Under the pieces are notes generated by a model. It was not told the origin of the DNA. It made no database searches and saw only the letters and a list, made by a program, of their open reading frames with translations. A stretch of 64,000 nucleotides of DNA from Gammaproteobacteria bacterium. Lineage in GTDB: Bacteria > Pseudomonadota > Gammaproteobacteria > HK1. The stretch spans positions 1 through 64,000 of the forward strand of contig JAJFJV010000006.1 of the NCBI GenBank assembly GCA_021773635.1, in the 5' to 3' direction. Below, in pieces: positions 7,465 to 15,808 of the stretch. Within the stretch, counting starts at the first letter, position 1, and each line of letters opens with the position of its first letter. Both the position numbers and the translations under genes were made by a program.

Positions 7465-7944
7465 ATGAAACAAAAACTGCTGGCGGCACTCGCCATTATC
7501 TTGATAAGCGCCACTGCCTGGGCCGGCGGCGAGGCCCAGGTCGATTATCCCGAGGGCTACCGTAACTGGAGCCACGTGAAGTCCATGGTGATTCTGCCGG
7601 GGCATCCGCTGGAAAATCCCTTTGCCGGCATCCATCACGTCTACGCTAACAGCAAGGCAGCCGCCGGCCTGAAGTCCGGCCACTATGCCGATGGCGCGGT
7701 GCTGGTCTTCGACCTGCTAAAGGCAACCTCTGGTGGCAAGGCCATCACCGAGGGTGACCGCAAGCTGGTGGGCGTGATGCAGCGCGATGCCACCGCCTGG
7801 GCCAGCACGGGAGGCTGGGGCTTCGAGGGTTTTGCCGGCAACAGCAAAGTCAAACGCCTCACCAATGACGGTGGTCAGGGATGCTTCGGCTGCCACCTGC
7901 CGCAAAAATCCAAATCCTACGTGTTCAGCTCGGCTCGAAAGTAG
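7465..7944 (+). CDS. Cytochrome P460-family periplasmic c-type haem protein
   Basis: Residues 1-20 are a Sec signal peptide ending ATAWA. The mature protein is a P460-type domain with a single haem c motif CFGCH at 140-144 near the C-terminus and a conserved-looking GGWGFEGF at about 116-123. Family members are small periplasmic haem proteins; in ammonia oxidisers they oxidise hydroxylamine and carry a Lys-haem cross-link. Lys64 or Lys70 are candidates here but this cannot be judged by eye. An AGGAGG ribosome-binding site lies eight bases before the ATG. Regulation by the divergent MarR gene is likely. The substrate is unknown. Confidence 0.85.
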   Translation: MKQKLLAALAIILISATAWAGGEAQVDYPEGYRNWSHVKSMVILPGHPLENPFAGIHHVYANSKAAAGLKSGHYADGAVLVFDLLKATSGGKAITEGDRKLVGVMQRDATAWASTGGWGFEGFAGNSKVKRLTNDGGQGCFGCHLPQKSKSYVFSSARK

Positions 7945-7953
7945 TCATAACCA

Positions 7954-7978
7954 GCCCGGCCTGCTTGCAAGGCCGGGC
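7954..7978 (+). terminator. GC-rich hairpin after the P460 gene
   Basis: GCCCGGCCT and AGGCCGGGC form a perfect 9-bp stem with a 7-base loop, starting ten bases after the stop codon. No T-run follows, so it is not a canonical intrinsic terminator; it may protect the mRNA end or work with Rho. Confidence 0.4.
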
Positions 7979-8019
7979 ACCCACCCCTACGCCGTCACGC
8001 GCTGGCGCTAAAACAGGCT

Positions 8020-8529
8020 TTACTTGACCACGGCTGCACAGCCCCAACCACCCTTGGCCGGAAAGGCAGCGCAGCGTATCCCGTGCTTGAAACGCGCACC
8101 CTCGAGTTGTACCCCCACCAGTTCAACAAATTCCAGATCCGTGTCCACATCGAGATGGCTCAGATCGGCCCAGCGGAGATCCGCACCCACCAACGCCACG
8201 GTGGAAAGTGCCGTATCCACCAGATTGGCCCCCTTCAGCCGAGCACCTCGCAGGCTCGCCCCCTCTATGCGGGCCTGCATCAGGGAAGCGCCCGTGAGGT
8301 CAGCCCCACTGAGATCAACGCCCCGCAAATCCGCCTGTTCCAGCCAACTCCAGCGCAGCTTGGCCCCAACCAGTGAAAATCCGCGCAGATCAGCCCCTCT
8401 TAGGTCGCAGCCATGACAGGCTTTTCCGGCTTTGAGTTTGGCGATATCCACCGCATCAAAGGCCATGAGCGGAGTAACAAAGCCAGACAGCAGAATCCAG
8501 AGTGGGTAACACAGGTGACGGGGCATCAT
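8020..8529 (-). CDS. Exported pentapeptide-repeat protein
   Basis: From the ATG at 8529 the protein has 169 residues and begins with a signal peptide (MMPRHLCYPLWILLSGFVTPLMA). It then shows about 17 tandem A(D/N)LxG-type pentapeptides (for example CDLRGADLRGFSLVGAKL), which fold as a right-handed quadrilateral beta helix. The C-terminal tail RCAAFPAKGGWGCAAVVK holds two cysteines. A frame open to 8640 exists but would overlap the ycgN gene by 74 bases, and GGAGGGAG sits just before 8529. The role of such exported repeats is not known. The tail DNA is echoed at 6717-6755. Confidence 0.8.
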   Translation of the reverse strand: MMPRHLCYPLWILLSGFVTPLMAFDAVDIAKLKAGKACHGCDLRGADLRGFSLVGAKLRWSWLEQADLRGVDLSGADLTGASLMQARIEGASLRGARLKGANLVDTALSTVALVGADLRWADLSHLDVDTDLEFVELVGVQLEGARFKHGIRCAAFPAKGGWGCAAVVK

Positions 8530-8566
8530 GGAAGAGCTCCCTCCCGGATACCCGCAGAACCGTCTT

Positions 8567-9043
8567 TTACGGTTCGTCGTCTTCCGACTCGTCGTCGAAC
8601 CAGTCAACGATATGGGCATCCAGCTGGCGTGGGTGGACATACTCTTCGCTTAGAGTCTTGCCACGCACGGAAATTCCCTCGCGATGGACGCTCTCCGGGT
8701 CGCCAGAAACCAACGGATGCCATGCTTCCAGATCCTTGCCCTCATCCAGCCGACGGTAGGCACAGGTGGAGGGCAACCAGGAAAAAGGGGCGCGTTGTTC
8801 AGGCCGGAGCACCACGCAATCCGGCACGTGCTGGCGCCGGTGGGAATAATCCCGGCATTGGCAGGTGTCACCGTCGAGCAGGCGACAATGGACGTTGGTG
8901 AAGTGCAGCGTCTTTTCAGCCTCATTTTCAAACTTCACCAGACAGCAGCGCCCGCAGCCGTCACACAGGGACTCCCATTCGTCCCGGCTCATCTCGGCCA
9001 GGGTCTTGCGTTTCCAGAAGGGTATTTTTTTCTCGGAATCCAC
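8567..9043 (-). CDS. ycgN: YcgN-type cysteine-cluster protein (UPF0260)
   Basis: This 158-residue cytoplasmic protein belongs to the YcgN/YkgJ cysteine-cluster family and may bind iron or zinc. Cysteines fall in CDGCGRCCLVKF (about 27-38), CRLLDGDTCQCRDY (about 53-66), PDCVVL and STCAY, the family pattern. It begins at a GTG at 9043, four bases after the stop of bepA, so it is probably co-transcribed with it. Molecular function is not established. Confidence 0.88.
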   Translation of the reverse strand: MDSEKKIPFWKRKTLAEMSRDEWESLCDGCGRCCLVKFENEAEKTLHFTNVHCRLLDGDTCQCRDYSHRRQHVPDCVVLRPEQRAPFSWLPSTCAYRRLDEGKDLEAWHPLVSGDPESVHREGISVRGKTLSEEYVHPRQLDAHIVDWFDDESEDDEP

Positions 9044-9047
9044 GGGG

Positions 9048-10523
9048 CTATTTTAGAATTTCCGCGCGCTGCATGCGCTCGTGCTGCCACTCGACCATGC
9101 GGGCATCGATACGCGAGGCCTCATAATAGGTATCACCTGCCGCCTTGCGCGCCAGATGCAGTTGCTGGATCGCGATATCCAGACGGCCGTAGTAATAGTG
9201 ATGCTCGGCAAGGGCCAGATACGAGGCGGCTTGCTCTCTCCCCAACCCGTAAGCCTCTGCCAGCAATCGATAGTAGATCCCGTCCACCGGCCCGAGCTCC
9301 CGGTACTCCCTGAGCGCTGCCTTGGCCTCTTTCATACGTCCCGCCTTGAGCAGCAACTTAATTAACCCACGCTCCATACCGCGATTACCGGGAAACAAAT
9401 CCAGGCCATGACGGTAACGCCGCTCAGCCTTGCCCTTGCGTCCCAAGGCCTCTTCGGTTTGGGCCATGGCAATCAATATCCCGGCCTGCTCTTCTCCCGA
9501 GACCAGGAGACCCTGCAGCTCGCGATTGGCCGCTGACCAATGCTCCACTGCCATCAGCGCAAGCGCATGACCGTAGCGGGTCGCCGTCTGGTCCCGATAG
9601 CGCCCGGAGGCAAGCTGGTCGGCAAAATGGCGAAGCACCTCACGGGGTTCTGCCGCGGTCAGCACCCGCAACTTTGCACGAACCATGAGGTAGGCGTGGC
9701 TGTCACGAAACTGGCGGTAGGGATATTGCTCGGCACGACCACGGCTATCGGCTATACGGTTAGTGGTGACCGGGTGAGTGGAAAGAAATTCTGGCGGCTC
9801 GCTGTAGTAACGATAGGCCTGCTGCAGACGCTCGAAGAAGTTGGGCACCGCGCGGGGGTCGAGTTCGGCCTTGGCGAGGATCTGGATACCGACACGATCC
9901 GCCTCCTTTTCATTGGCACGGGTAAAATCCAGTTGCATCTGGGTACCAAAGGCACCTACCGCAGCGGCGGTGGCCTTACCCATTTCCGCATTCTGGCTGC
10001 CAATGATAATGGCCGCCAACATGCCCGCCAGGGCGGGCAGATTTGAGCGATCAGCCGCCTCGATGCTACGCGCCAGATGACGTTGGGTTACATGAGCGAT
10101 CTCGTGGGCGATCACGGCGGCAAACTCGCTTTCTGTCTCGGTGCTGAGGATCAGCCCGGTATTAGCGGCAATAACGCCGCCAGGTCCGGCGAAGGCATTG
10201 ATCGCCTTGTCAGCCACCATAAAGAAGTTAAAGCTGCTACCGGCACCATCGCTGGCTTCGACCAGGCGATGGCCCAGTCCACCAATATATTCTTCCACCT
10301 CCGGGTCCTCGACGATATCCAGCGAGGCACGAATTGAACGCAGAAAGGCACGGCGAAAGACCGCTTCCTCCGCACTGCTGAATACCCCGGCCGTCGAGTC
10401 GCCCATATCGGGCAAGCGAACCTCGGTACGCCCGCCCGTGGAAAATACGAGCAGCGAGGCCAGCAAAGTGCCGACCACAAATTGGTGGCCGGCCTGGGGA
10501 AAAAACAATTGAAAGATAGTCAT
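9048..10523 (-). CDS. bepA: Periplasmic M48 metalloprotease/chaperone BepA (YfgC)
   Basis: BepA helps fold or degrade outer-membrane proteins such as LptD at the BAM complex. The 491-residue protein has an N-terminal hydrophobic signal (about residues 15-32), an M48 domain with the zinc motif HEIAH at 140-144 and the third ligand in NEKEADRVG (Glu207), and a C-terminal TPR region (about 310-480). The glycine-rich NAFAGPGG at about 109-116 matches the family. It heads a likely bepA-ycgN operon and is divergent from the phosphofructokinase gene. Confidence 0.95.
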   Translation of the reverse strand: MTIFQLFFPQAGHQFVVGTLLASLLVFSTGGRTEVRLPDMGDSTAGVFSSAEEAVFRRAFLRSIRASLDIVEDPEVEEYIGGLGHRLVEASDGAGSSFNFFMVADKAINAFAGPGGVIAANTGLILSTETESEFAAVIAHEIAHVTQRHLARSIEAADRSNLPALAGMLAAIIIGSQNAEMGKATAAAVGAFGTQMQLDFTRANEKEADRVGIQILAKAELDPRAVPNFFERLQQAYRYYSEPPEFLSTHPVTTNRIADSRGRAEQYPYRQFRDSHAYLMVRAKLRVLTAAEPREVLRHFADQLASGRYRDQTATRYGHALALMAVEHWSAANRELQGLLVSGEEQAGILIAMAQTEEALGRKGKAERRYRHGLDLFPGNRGMERGLIKLLLKAGRMKEAKAALREYRELGPVDGIYYRLLAEAYGLGREQAASYLALAEHHYYYGRLDIAIQQLHLARKAAGDTYYEASRIDARMVEWQHERMQRAEILK

Positions 10524-10623
10524 GTTCTAATCGGGAAAGTACCCCTTCGACGCCGCTTGAAGCCGGAAGTTCTTATCATCTTTGCCACAATGATAGCCAC
10601 ACCTTACTTCACCACGGCCGGCA

Positions 10624-10650
10624 TTGATCATACAATTCGATCTTTATAAA
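10624..10650 (+). promoter_or_regulatory. Possible sigma-70 promoter of the phosphofructokinase gene
   Basis: TTGATC (10624-10629) and TATAAA (10645-10650) are spaced 15 bases apart, shorter than ideal. They sit about 36 bases before the start codon, in the divergent gap with bepA. Confidence 0.35.
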
Positions 10651-10685
10651 CGGCGACTTGAAAGCAGATACGGAGCAAAAAAATC

Positions 10686-11948
10686 ATGGCGAGAAACGCG
10701 TTTTACGCACAGTCCGGTGGAGTCACGGCGGTGATCAATGCATCAGCCTGCGGGGTTATCGAGACCGCACGCAAACATCCCGACGTCATCAAGAATGTCT
10801 ATGCCGGACGCAACGGCATCATCGGTGCACTCACTGAAGATCTTATCGATACCAGCCAGGAGTCCGATGCCGATATCGCCGCCCTGCGCCACACCCCCGC
10901 CGGCGCTTTTGGCTCCTGCCGTTACAAGCTCAAGGGGCTGGAGGACAGCCGGGCCGAATACGAACGCCTGATCGAAGTCTTCAAGGCTCATGACATCGGC
11001 TACCTGTTCTACAACGGTGGCGGTGATTCCCAGGACACCTCCCACAAGGTTTCCCAAATCGGCGAGAAGCTTGGTTATCCCATCACCTGCGTGGGCGTGC
11101 CAAAGACCGTTGATAACGATCTCCCTATTACTGACTGCTGTCCGGGCTTTGGCTCAGTGGCCAAGTACGTTGCCGTTTCCATTCGCGAGGCCGCCTTTGA
11201 TGTCGCCTCCATGGCCAAAACCTCTACCAAGATCTTTGTGATGGAGGTGATGGGACGCCACGCTGGCTGGATTGCCGCTGCCGGTGGCCTGGCCGCCGAG
11301 AAGGAAGGCGACGCTCCGCACATCATCCTGTTCCCCGAGGTGGTTTTCGATCAGGAGAAATTCCTCGCCCGGGTGGATGCAACGGTTAAAAAGCACGGTT
11401 ACTGCGCCATCGTGGTTTCCGAGGGCGCCCAGTACGCCGACGGCACCTTCCTTGCCGAGGCCGGCACTCGCGATTCCTTCGGTCATGCCCAGCTTGGTGG
11501 TGTCGCACCGGTAGTAGCCAAGATGATTCAGGACGCCCTGGGGTATAAATACCATTGGGCGGTTGCAGATTATCTCCAGCGCGCGGCCCGTCACATTGCC
11601 TCGGCCACCGATGTCGAGCAGGCTTATGCTCTTGGCAAGGCGGCAGTGGAACTGGCCATTTCTGGCAAAAATGCGGTCATGCCCACCATCGTCCGTACCG
11701 GTGAGAATCCCTATACCTGGGAAACTGGCTGTGCCGACCTGGCCGACGTCGCCAACGTAGAAAAGATGATGCCACCCGAGTTCATTAGCGAAGATGGTTA
11801 CGGCATAACCGACGCCTGTCGGGCTTATCTGAGCCCGCTCATCCAGGGCGAAGACTACCCGCCGTTCAAGGATGGCCTGCCGCAGTACGTGGAGCTAAAG
11901 AAAGTGGCGGTACCGAAAAAACTCAACAAAGAGTTCATCGTGACCTAG
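10686..11948 (+). CDS. pfp: Pyrophosphate-dependent 6-phosphofructokinase
   Basis: It interconverts fructose 6-phosphate and fructose 1,6-bisphosphate with PPi/Pi, reversibly, in glycolysis and gluconeogenesis. The 420-residue protein has the GGD phosphate-donor motif at 112-114 (GGGDSQDTS), the catalytic PKTVDND at 139-145, and MGRHAGWIA near 197. The residues around GGD and PKT follow the PPi-type clade rather than the short ATP-type PfkA. Use of PPi is inferred from this. Such enzymes are common in methanotrophs and autotrophic sulfur oxidisers. The gene is monocistronic, with CGGAG before the ATG and a strong terminator after it. Confidence 0.9.
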   Translation: MARNAFYAQSGGVTAVINASACGVIETARKHPDVIKNVYAGRNGIIGALTEDLIDTSQESDADIAALRHTPAGAFGSCRYKLKGLEDSRAEYERLIEVFKAHDIGYLFYNGGGDSQDTSHKVSQIGEKLGYPITCVGVPKTVDNDLPITDCCPGFGSVAKYVAVSIREAAFDVASMAKTSTKIFVMEVMGRHAGWIAAAGGLAAEKEGDAPHIILFPEVVFDQEKFLARVDATVKKHGYCAIVVSEGAQYADGTFLAEAGTRDSFGHAQLGGVAPVVAKMIQDALGYKYHWAVADYLQRAARHIASATDVEQAYALGKAAVELAISGKNAVMPTIVRTGENPYTWETGCADLADVANVEKMMPPEFISEDGYGITDACRAYLSPLIQGEDYPPFKDGLPQYVELKKVAVPKKLNKEFIVT

Positions 11949-11968
11949 GGTTAATCCAGCCCTAAACG

Positions 11969-12003
11969 AAAAAACCCCGCTTCGATAAAGCGGGGTTTTT
12001 TTT
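11969..12003 (+). terminator. Intrinsic terminator of pfp
   Basis: AAACCCCGCTT and AAGCGGGGTTT pair around a short GATA-type loop, followed by a run of T. A-rich sequence on the other side would let it work in both directions. Confidence 0.92.
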
Positions 12004-12162
12004 GACCAAGGATGTCCTTATGTTGCGGAGCACCTGGGCCACTCCTGGGCATCCATGCCCTCACGTCATAAGTACGTCCTTGTACAAAATGAGCGGGAGC
12101 AACGTTTGGCCAGAAGCGGCCCTATCTCGTGGAACACAAGGAGCACTCTTAACCAGAGGCAT

Positions 12163-12217
12163 GTAGGGTGGACCATGTCCGCCTTGCATCGGTGGCGGCG
12201 GACATGGTCCGCCCTAC
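12163..12217. repeat. Second facing pair of the 21-bp GTAGGG..GTCCGCC repeat
   Basis: The arms 12163-12183 and 12197-12217 are reverse complements with one mismatch and a 13-base loop, giving a very stable stem. They are the same family as the pair at 6561-6632. The pair ends six bases after the rpoH stop codon on the other strand, so it can act as the rpoH mRNA 3' structure. The remainder of 12004-12162 shows nothing recognisable. Confidence 0.85.
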
Positions 12218-12223
12218 AGAAAC

Positions 12224-13078
12224 TCAGTTTTCCAGCAAGCCCCGCAGGCTACCGAGGGCCTTTTTCTCAATCTGGCGGATACGCTCTGCAGAAACGCCGT
12301 ACTCCGCGGCCAGCTCCCCCAGGGTTGCCTTTTCTTCCCCCAGCCAGCGACGGCCGAGTATGTCCCGGCTCCGTGCATCCAGGGTTTCCAGTGCCGCACG
12401 CAAACGCTCCTGCGAACGCACGGTCCAGTCAGCTTCTTCATGACGGCTCGCGGGGTCAAGGCTCAGGTCACCAAGATAAGCCGCCGGTGCTGTGCTCTCG
12501 CCACTATCATCACCTGACGATGCATGGCCATCAAAGGCCGCATCGTGGGCGTACAGGCGCTTTTCCATCTCCAGTACGGTCTCGGGTTTGACCCCAAGAT
12601 CGCTGGCCACACCTTCCACTTCTTTATGGTTGAGCCAGCCGAGACGCTTCTTGCGGCTGCGCAGATTGAAAAACAGCTTGCGCTGCGCCTTGGTGGTGGC
12701 CACCTTGACGATACGCCAGTTACGCAGGACGAATTCATGGATCTCGGCGCGAATCCAGTGCACCGCGAAGGACACCAGGCGCACGCCCACATCGGGGTCG
12801 AAGCGCTTGACCGCCTTCATCAGACCAACGCTGCCTTCCTGGATGAGATCGGCATCGGCAAGACCATAGCCACGGTAGCCGCGCGCCACCCGTACCACGA
12901 AGCGCAAGTGAGACATAACCAGCTGGCGGGCGGCCTCCAAATCATTATCACGACGTAAACGTTCGGCCAACGCACGCTCCTCCGACTCACTGAGGAGCGG
13001 AAAGCGACTCACGGCCTGCTGGTAGGCATCCAGACTCCCGATGGGAAGACTGAGAGATAATTCCAGCGCATTGGGCAT
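12224..13078 (-). CDS. rpoH: Heat-shock sigma factor sigma-32 (RpoH)
   Basis: It directs RNA polymerase to heat-shock promoters. The 284-residue protein contains region 2 ([19 protein letters not shown], about 78-96, with the [18 protein letters not shown] core), the RpoH box QRKLFFNLR (about 132-140) that sets FtsH/DnaK-dependent turnover, and region 4 ([20 protein letters not shown]) at the C-terminus. It lies downstream of ftsY-ftsE-ftsX in the usual gammaproteobacterial order but has its own upstream region. A CIRCE operator there implies transcriptional control by HrcA. Confidence 0.97.
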   Translation of the reverse strand: MPNALELSLSLPIGSLDAYQQAVSRFPLLSESEERALAERLRRDNDLEAARQLVMSHLRFVVRVARGYRGYGLADADLIQEGSVGLMKAVKRFDPDVGVRLVSFAVHWIRAEIHEFVLRNWRIVKVATTKAQRKLFFNLRSRKKRLGWLNHKEVEGVASDLGVKPETVLEMEKRLYAHDAAFDGHASSGDDSGESTAPAAYLGDLSLDPASRHEEADWTVRSQERLRAALETLDARSRDILGRRWLGEEKATLGELAAEYGVSAERIRQIEKKALGSLRGLLEN

Positions 13079-13113
13079 ACATTAGACCTCAACTTGACAA
13101 CCACGGCGGTAGT

Positions 13114-13140
13114 TTAGCACTCGCCACATTTGAGTGCCAA
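13114..13140. promoter_or_regulatory. CIRCE operator (HrcA site) over the rpoH promoter
   Basis: The sequence is TTAGCACTC-N9-GAGTGCCAA, one mismatch from the CIRCE consensus TTAGCACTC-N9-GAGTGCTAA with the exact 9-base spacer. On the rpoH strand TTGGCA (13140-13135) and TAAACT 18 bases later form a promoter that lies within the operator, 36-62 bases before the start codon. HrcA binding would block it. HrcA itself is not in the window. Confidence 0.85.
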
Positions 13141-13166
13141 ACCGGGCCCCGGTTCCCTTGCGTACG

Positions 13167-14132
13167 CTACTCGGCCTCGACGCCGTGCAAATGCCGATGT
13201 ACCGCCAGCCAGGACCCGGCAAGCCCCAGCAGCGCGCCCACCATACACAGCACCAGACTGGCCGGGAGGCTGAGGGAGGCCAACAAAAAATCTGCCTGAT
13301 ACATGGATGCCAGCGTTCCGAGTGGCCCGCGTACCAACCATAGCCCTCCCTCCACCAGCAGCCAGGCCATTACCGCCCCAAGCAGACCGTAGCAAAAACC
13401 GGTGTAGAGGAAGGGGCGACGTATGAAGGCATCGGTGGCCCCCACCAGCTGAATAATCTCGATTTCGGCCCGACGGTTCTCAATGCCAAGACGAATGGTA
13501 TTGCCGACGATGAGCAGCACCCCAAGCGCCAGCAGTGCCGCAAGTACCACCACGCCGCGCTTAAGGGTGCGAATGATGGCGTGCAAACGCTGCAACCATT
13601 CCAGGTCGAACTGCGCAAGCTCTACTTCAGGCAGCCCCCCCAGCTCGGCTACCAGCCCCCGAATCGCCTCGGATTCCGAATAGCGAAGCGTCGGCTCTAC
13701 CAGCACCAATGCCGGCAACGGATTTTCCTGCTCGAAGGTGCCGAGAGCCTCCGCGAAGCCTGAAAGCTGGCGATACTCCTCCAGCGCCTCGGCACGGGTA
13801 ACCAGCTGAACGTGGCGCAACTCCGGACGCTGGCGCAAAGTTGTGGCGAAGCGGCCTGCCGCCCGATCATCGATCCGCTCATTGAGGAACAGCGAAATCT
13901 CGGCCTTGGCATCCCAGTTTTGTCCTACCGCCTGCACATTATCGAGAAGCACATAAAGACCGGCGGGCAGAGCCAGGGCTATACCGATCACGCCGGCGGT
14001 CATGGCAGTGCCCAGGGGACTGCGAGTCAATTCTCCCAAGGCCGAGAACAGGGTCTGCAGGTGACGCAAAAACCAGGCCCGCAACTGAAAGCGTGAGCCC
14101 CGCATAAACTGCGCGTTGGTGGCCTTAGCCAT
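13167..14132 (-). CDS. ftsX: Cell-division protein FtsX
   Basis: FtsX is the membrane subunit of the FtsEX complex, which links cytokinesis to activation of septal peptidoglycan hydrolases. The 321-residue protein has a cytoplasmic N-terminus, a first membrane helix (about 42-68), a periplasmic domain (about 70-185), and three more helices in the C-terminal half (near 195-220, 245-265 and 285-310), as in the family. Its start overlaps the ftsE stop by 8 bases. It is third in the ftsY-ftsE-ftsX operon. Confidence 0.96.
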   Translation of the reverse strand: MAKATNAQFMRGSRFQLRAWFLRHLQTLFSALGELTRSPLGTAMTAGVIGIALALPAGLYVLLDNVQAVGQNWDAKAEISLFLNERIDDRAAGRFATTLRQRPELRHVQLVTRAEALEEYRQLSGFAEALGTFEQENPLPALVLVEPTLRYSESEAIRGLVAELGGLPEVELAQFDLEWLQRLHAIIRTLKRGVVVLAALLALGVLLIVGNTIRLGIENRRAEIEIIQLVGATDAFIRRPFLYTGFCYGLLGAVMAWLLVEGGLWLVRGPLGTLASMYQADFLLASLSLPASLVLCMVGALLGLAGSWLAVHRHLHGVEAE

Positions 14133-14781
14133 CGACCAGATAGCCCTTGTTGAGTACCAGCGTACGGGTACCCATGCGCCGGATCAGCTCGATATCGTGA
14201 GTGGCGATAAGCACCGTGACGCCGAAATCGCTGAAGCTGTTAAACAGCCCCATGACCTCCCGCGAGAGCTCCGGATCCAGATTGCCGGTGGGCTCATCGG
14301 CGAGCAGGATCGGTGGCTTGTTAACCACGGCACGGGCGATGCCAACACGTTGCTGTTCGCCACCCGACAAGGTGAGGGGGTGAAGGCGCTCCTTGCCCAG
14401 CAGCCCGACCTTGTCGAGGGCCGCCCGCACCCGCCGGGCGATCTCCTGATGGCGCGCACCGGCAATCACCAGCGGCAGCGCCACATTATCGAAGACAGTA
14501 CGCTCCGGAAGTAACCGGTGATCCTGAAAAACCAGGCCGATATTGCGCCTGAAATATGGAATCTTGCGTCGAACCAAGCGATTCAGATTCTGGCCCCCGA
14601 TGAAGACCTGGCCCCGGCTGGCACGCTCCACCAGCGCAACCAGGCGCAACAAGGTGGTTTTGCCGGCACCCGAATGTCCCGTGAGAAAAGCCATCTCACC
14701 GGCGGCCAACCGAAAGCTGACGTTGCGCAGGGCCTCGTGACCACTCTGGTAGCGCTTACTGACCTGATCGAAGTGAATCAC
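14125..14781 (-). CDS. ftsE: Cell-division ATP-binding protein FtsE
   Basis: FtsE is the ABC ATPase partner of FtsX. The 218-residue protein has Walker [10 protein letters not shown] (about 35-43), the Q-loop in [10 protein letters not shown], the signature LSGGEQQR (about 138-145), Walker [13 protein letters not shown] (about 156-167), and the H-loop THD. Length and spacing are standard. It lies 21 bases after the ftsY stop. Confidence 0.97.
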   Translation of the reverse strand: MIHFDQVSKRYQSGHEALRNVSFRLAAGEMAFLTGHSGAGKTTLLRLVALVERASRGQVFIGGQNLNRLVRRKIPYFRRNIGLVFQDHRLLPERTVFDNVALPLVIAGARHQEIARRVRAALDKVGLLGKERLHPLTLSGGEQQRVGIARAVVNKPPILLADEPTGNLDPELSREVMGLFNSFSDFGVTVLIATHDIELIRRMGTRTLVLNKGYLVDG

Positions 14782-14802
14782 TGGAGCCGTTTTCTATCCC
14801 GT

Positions 14803-15768
14803 TCAGTGCGCAAGCAAGGCATCAACGAATTCCTCGGCATCAAAAGGCCGCAGGTCCTGCGGCTGCTCACCGACGCCAATAAAACGAATCGGCAGACCCA
14901 GCTTGTAGGCAATGGATAACACGATACCGCCCTTGGCGGTGCCATCGAGCTTGGTCAGGGTAATGCCGCTCACCCCCACAGCGGCGTGGAACTCGCGCGC
15001 CTGCATCAGGGCATTCTGGCCAGTCCCGGCATCCAGCACCAGCATGGTCTCGTGCGGCGCATCGGGGTCAAGCTTGGCCATGACCCGGCGGATTTTCTTC
15101 AACTCCTCCATCAGATTGGACTGGGTATGGAGGCGGCCGGCGGTGTCCGCCAACAGTACATCGTAGTTGCGAGCCATGGCCGATTGCAGGGCATCGTAAA
15201 CCACCGAGGCAGAATCGGCACCGGTTCCCTGGGCAACTACCGGAACCTGATGGCGCTCACCCCATACTTGTAGTTGTTCCACGGCGGCAGCACGGAAGGT
15301 ATCGCCAGCGGCCAGCATCGGGCGCAGCCTGTCATCCTGAAAGCGCCGCGCGAGCTTGGCAATGGTGGTGGTTTTGCCGGCGCCGTTTACCCCGACCATG
15401 AGGATTACAAAAGGCTTTTCGCGAGACGGAATGAGCAGTGGTTGGCTCACCGGTTCCAGGATTTTCAGCATGCCGGCGCGCAGCGCCGCGAACACATCTT
15501 CGGCCTCGCGCAAACGACCGCCCCCGGCCTGCTTCAGTCCAGTGATCAAACGCTCGGTGGCCTCCACCCCCACATCCGCCGAAAGCAGCAGGGTCTCCAC
15601 CTCCTCCAGGGTCAGCGCATCAAGTCCCCGCTGACCGGGAAAAAGCTCACTGATGCCACGCACCAGGGCGCCACCGGTGCGCTGCAAGGCCTGTCGCATG
15701 CGCCCGAACAGCGGCCGTTTTTCAGTCGTTTCCGCACTCACCGCGTCTGCTTCCCCAAGGTGTGACAC
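14803..15768 (-). CDS. ftsY: Signal recognition particle receptor FtsY
   Basis: FtsY is the SRP-receptor GTPase that docks SRP-bound ribosomes at the membrane. The 321-residue protein is mostly the NG domain: G1 GVNGAGKTT (about 126-134), [14 protein letters not shown] (about 156-169), the DTAGR motif, and [10 protein letters not shown] near the C-terminus. The acidic A domain seen in Escherichia coli is nearly absent, with only about 30 residues before the N domain, as in many gammaproteobacteria. It is first in ftsYEX and divergent from the M16 peptidase genes. Confidence 0.96.
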   Translation of the reverse strand: MSHLGEADAVSAETTEKRPLFGRMRQALQRTGGALVRGISELFPGQRGLDALTLEEVETLLLSADVGVEATERLITGLKQAGGGRLREAEDVFAALRAGMLKILEPVSQPLLIPSREKPFVILMVGVNGAGKTTTIAKLARRFQDDRLRPMLAAGDTFRAAAVEQLQVWGERHQVPVVAQGTGADSASVVYDALQSAMARNYDVLLADTAGRLHTQSNLMEELKKIRRVMAKLDPDAPHETMLVLDAGTGQNALMQAREFHAAVGVSGITLTKLDGTAKGGIVLSIAYKLGLPIRFIGVGEQPQDLRPFDAEEFVDALLAH

Positions 15769-15808
15769 AAATCGGCTATGCTACCATCTTTGCCCCATTT
15801 CACGCCCC

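Noticed and set aside
12004-12162. A tRNA or small RNA gene in the gap after pfp.
   Set aside because: No T-loop (GGTTCRA) or cloverleaf, and no promoter-terminator pair could be seen.
12055-12591. 178-codon plus-strand frame running across the repeat pair into rpoH.
   Set aside because: Passes through the hairpin repeat and is antisense to rpoH.
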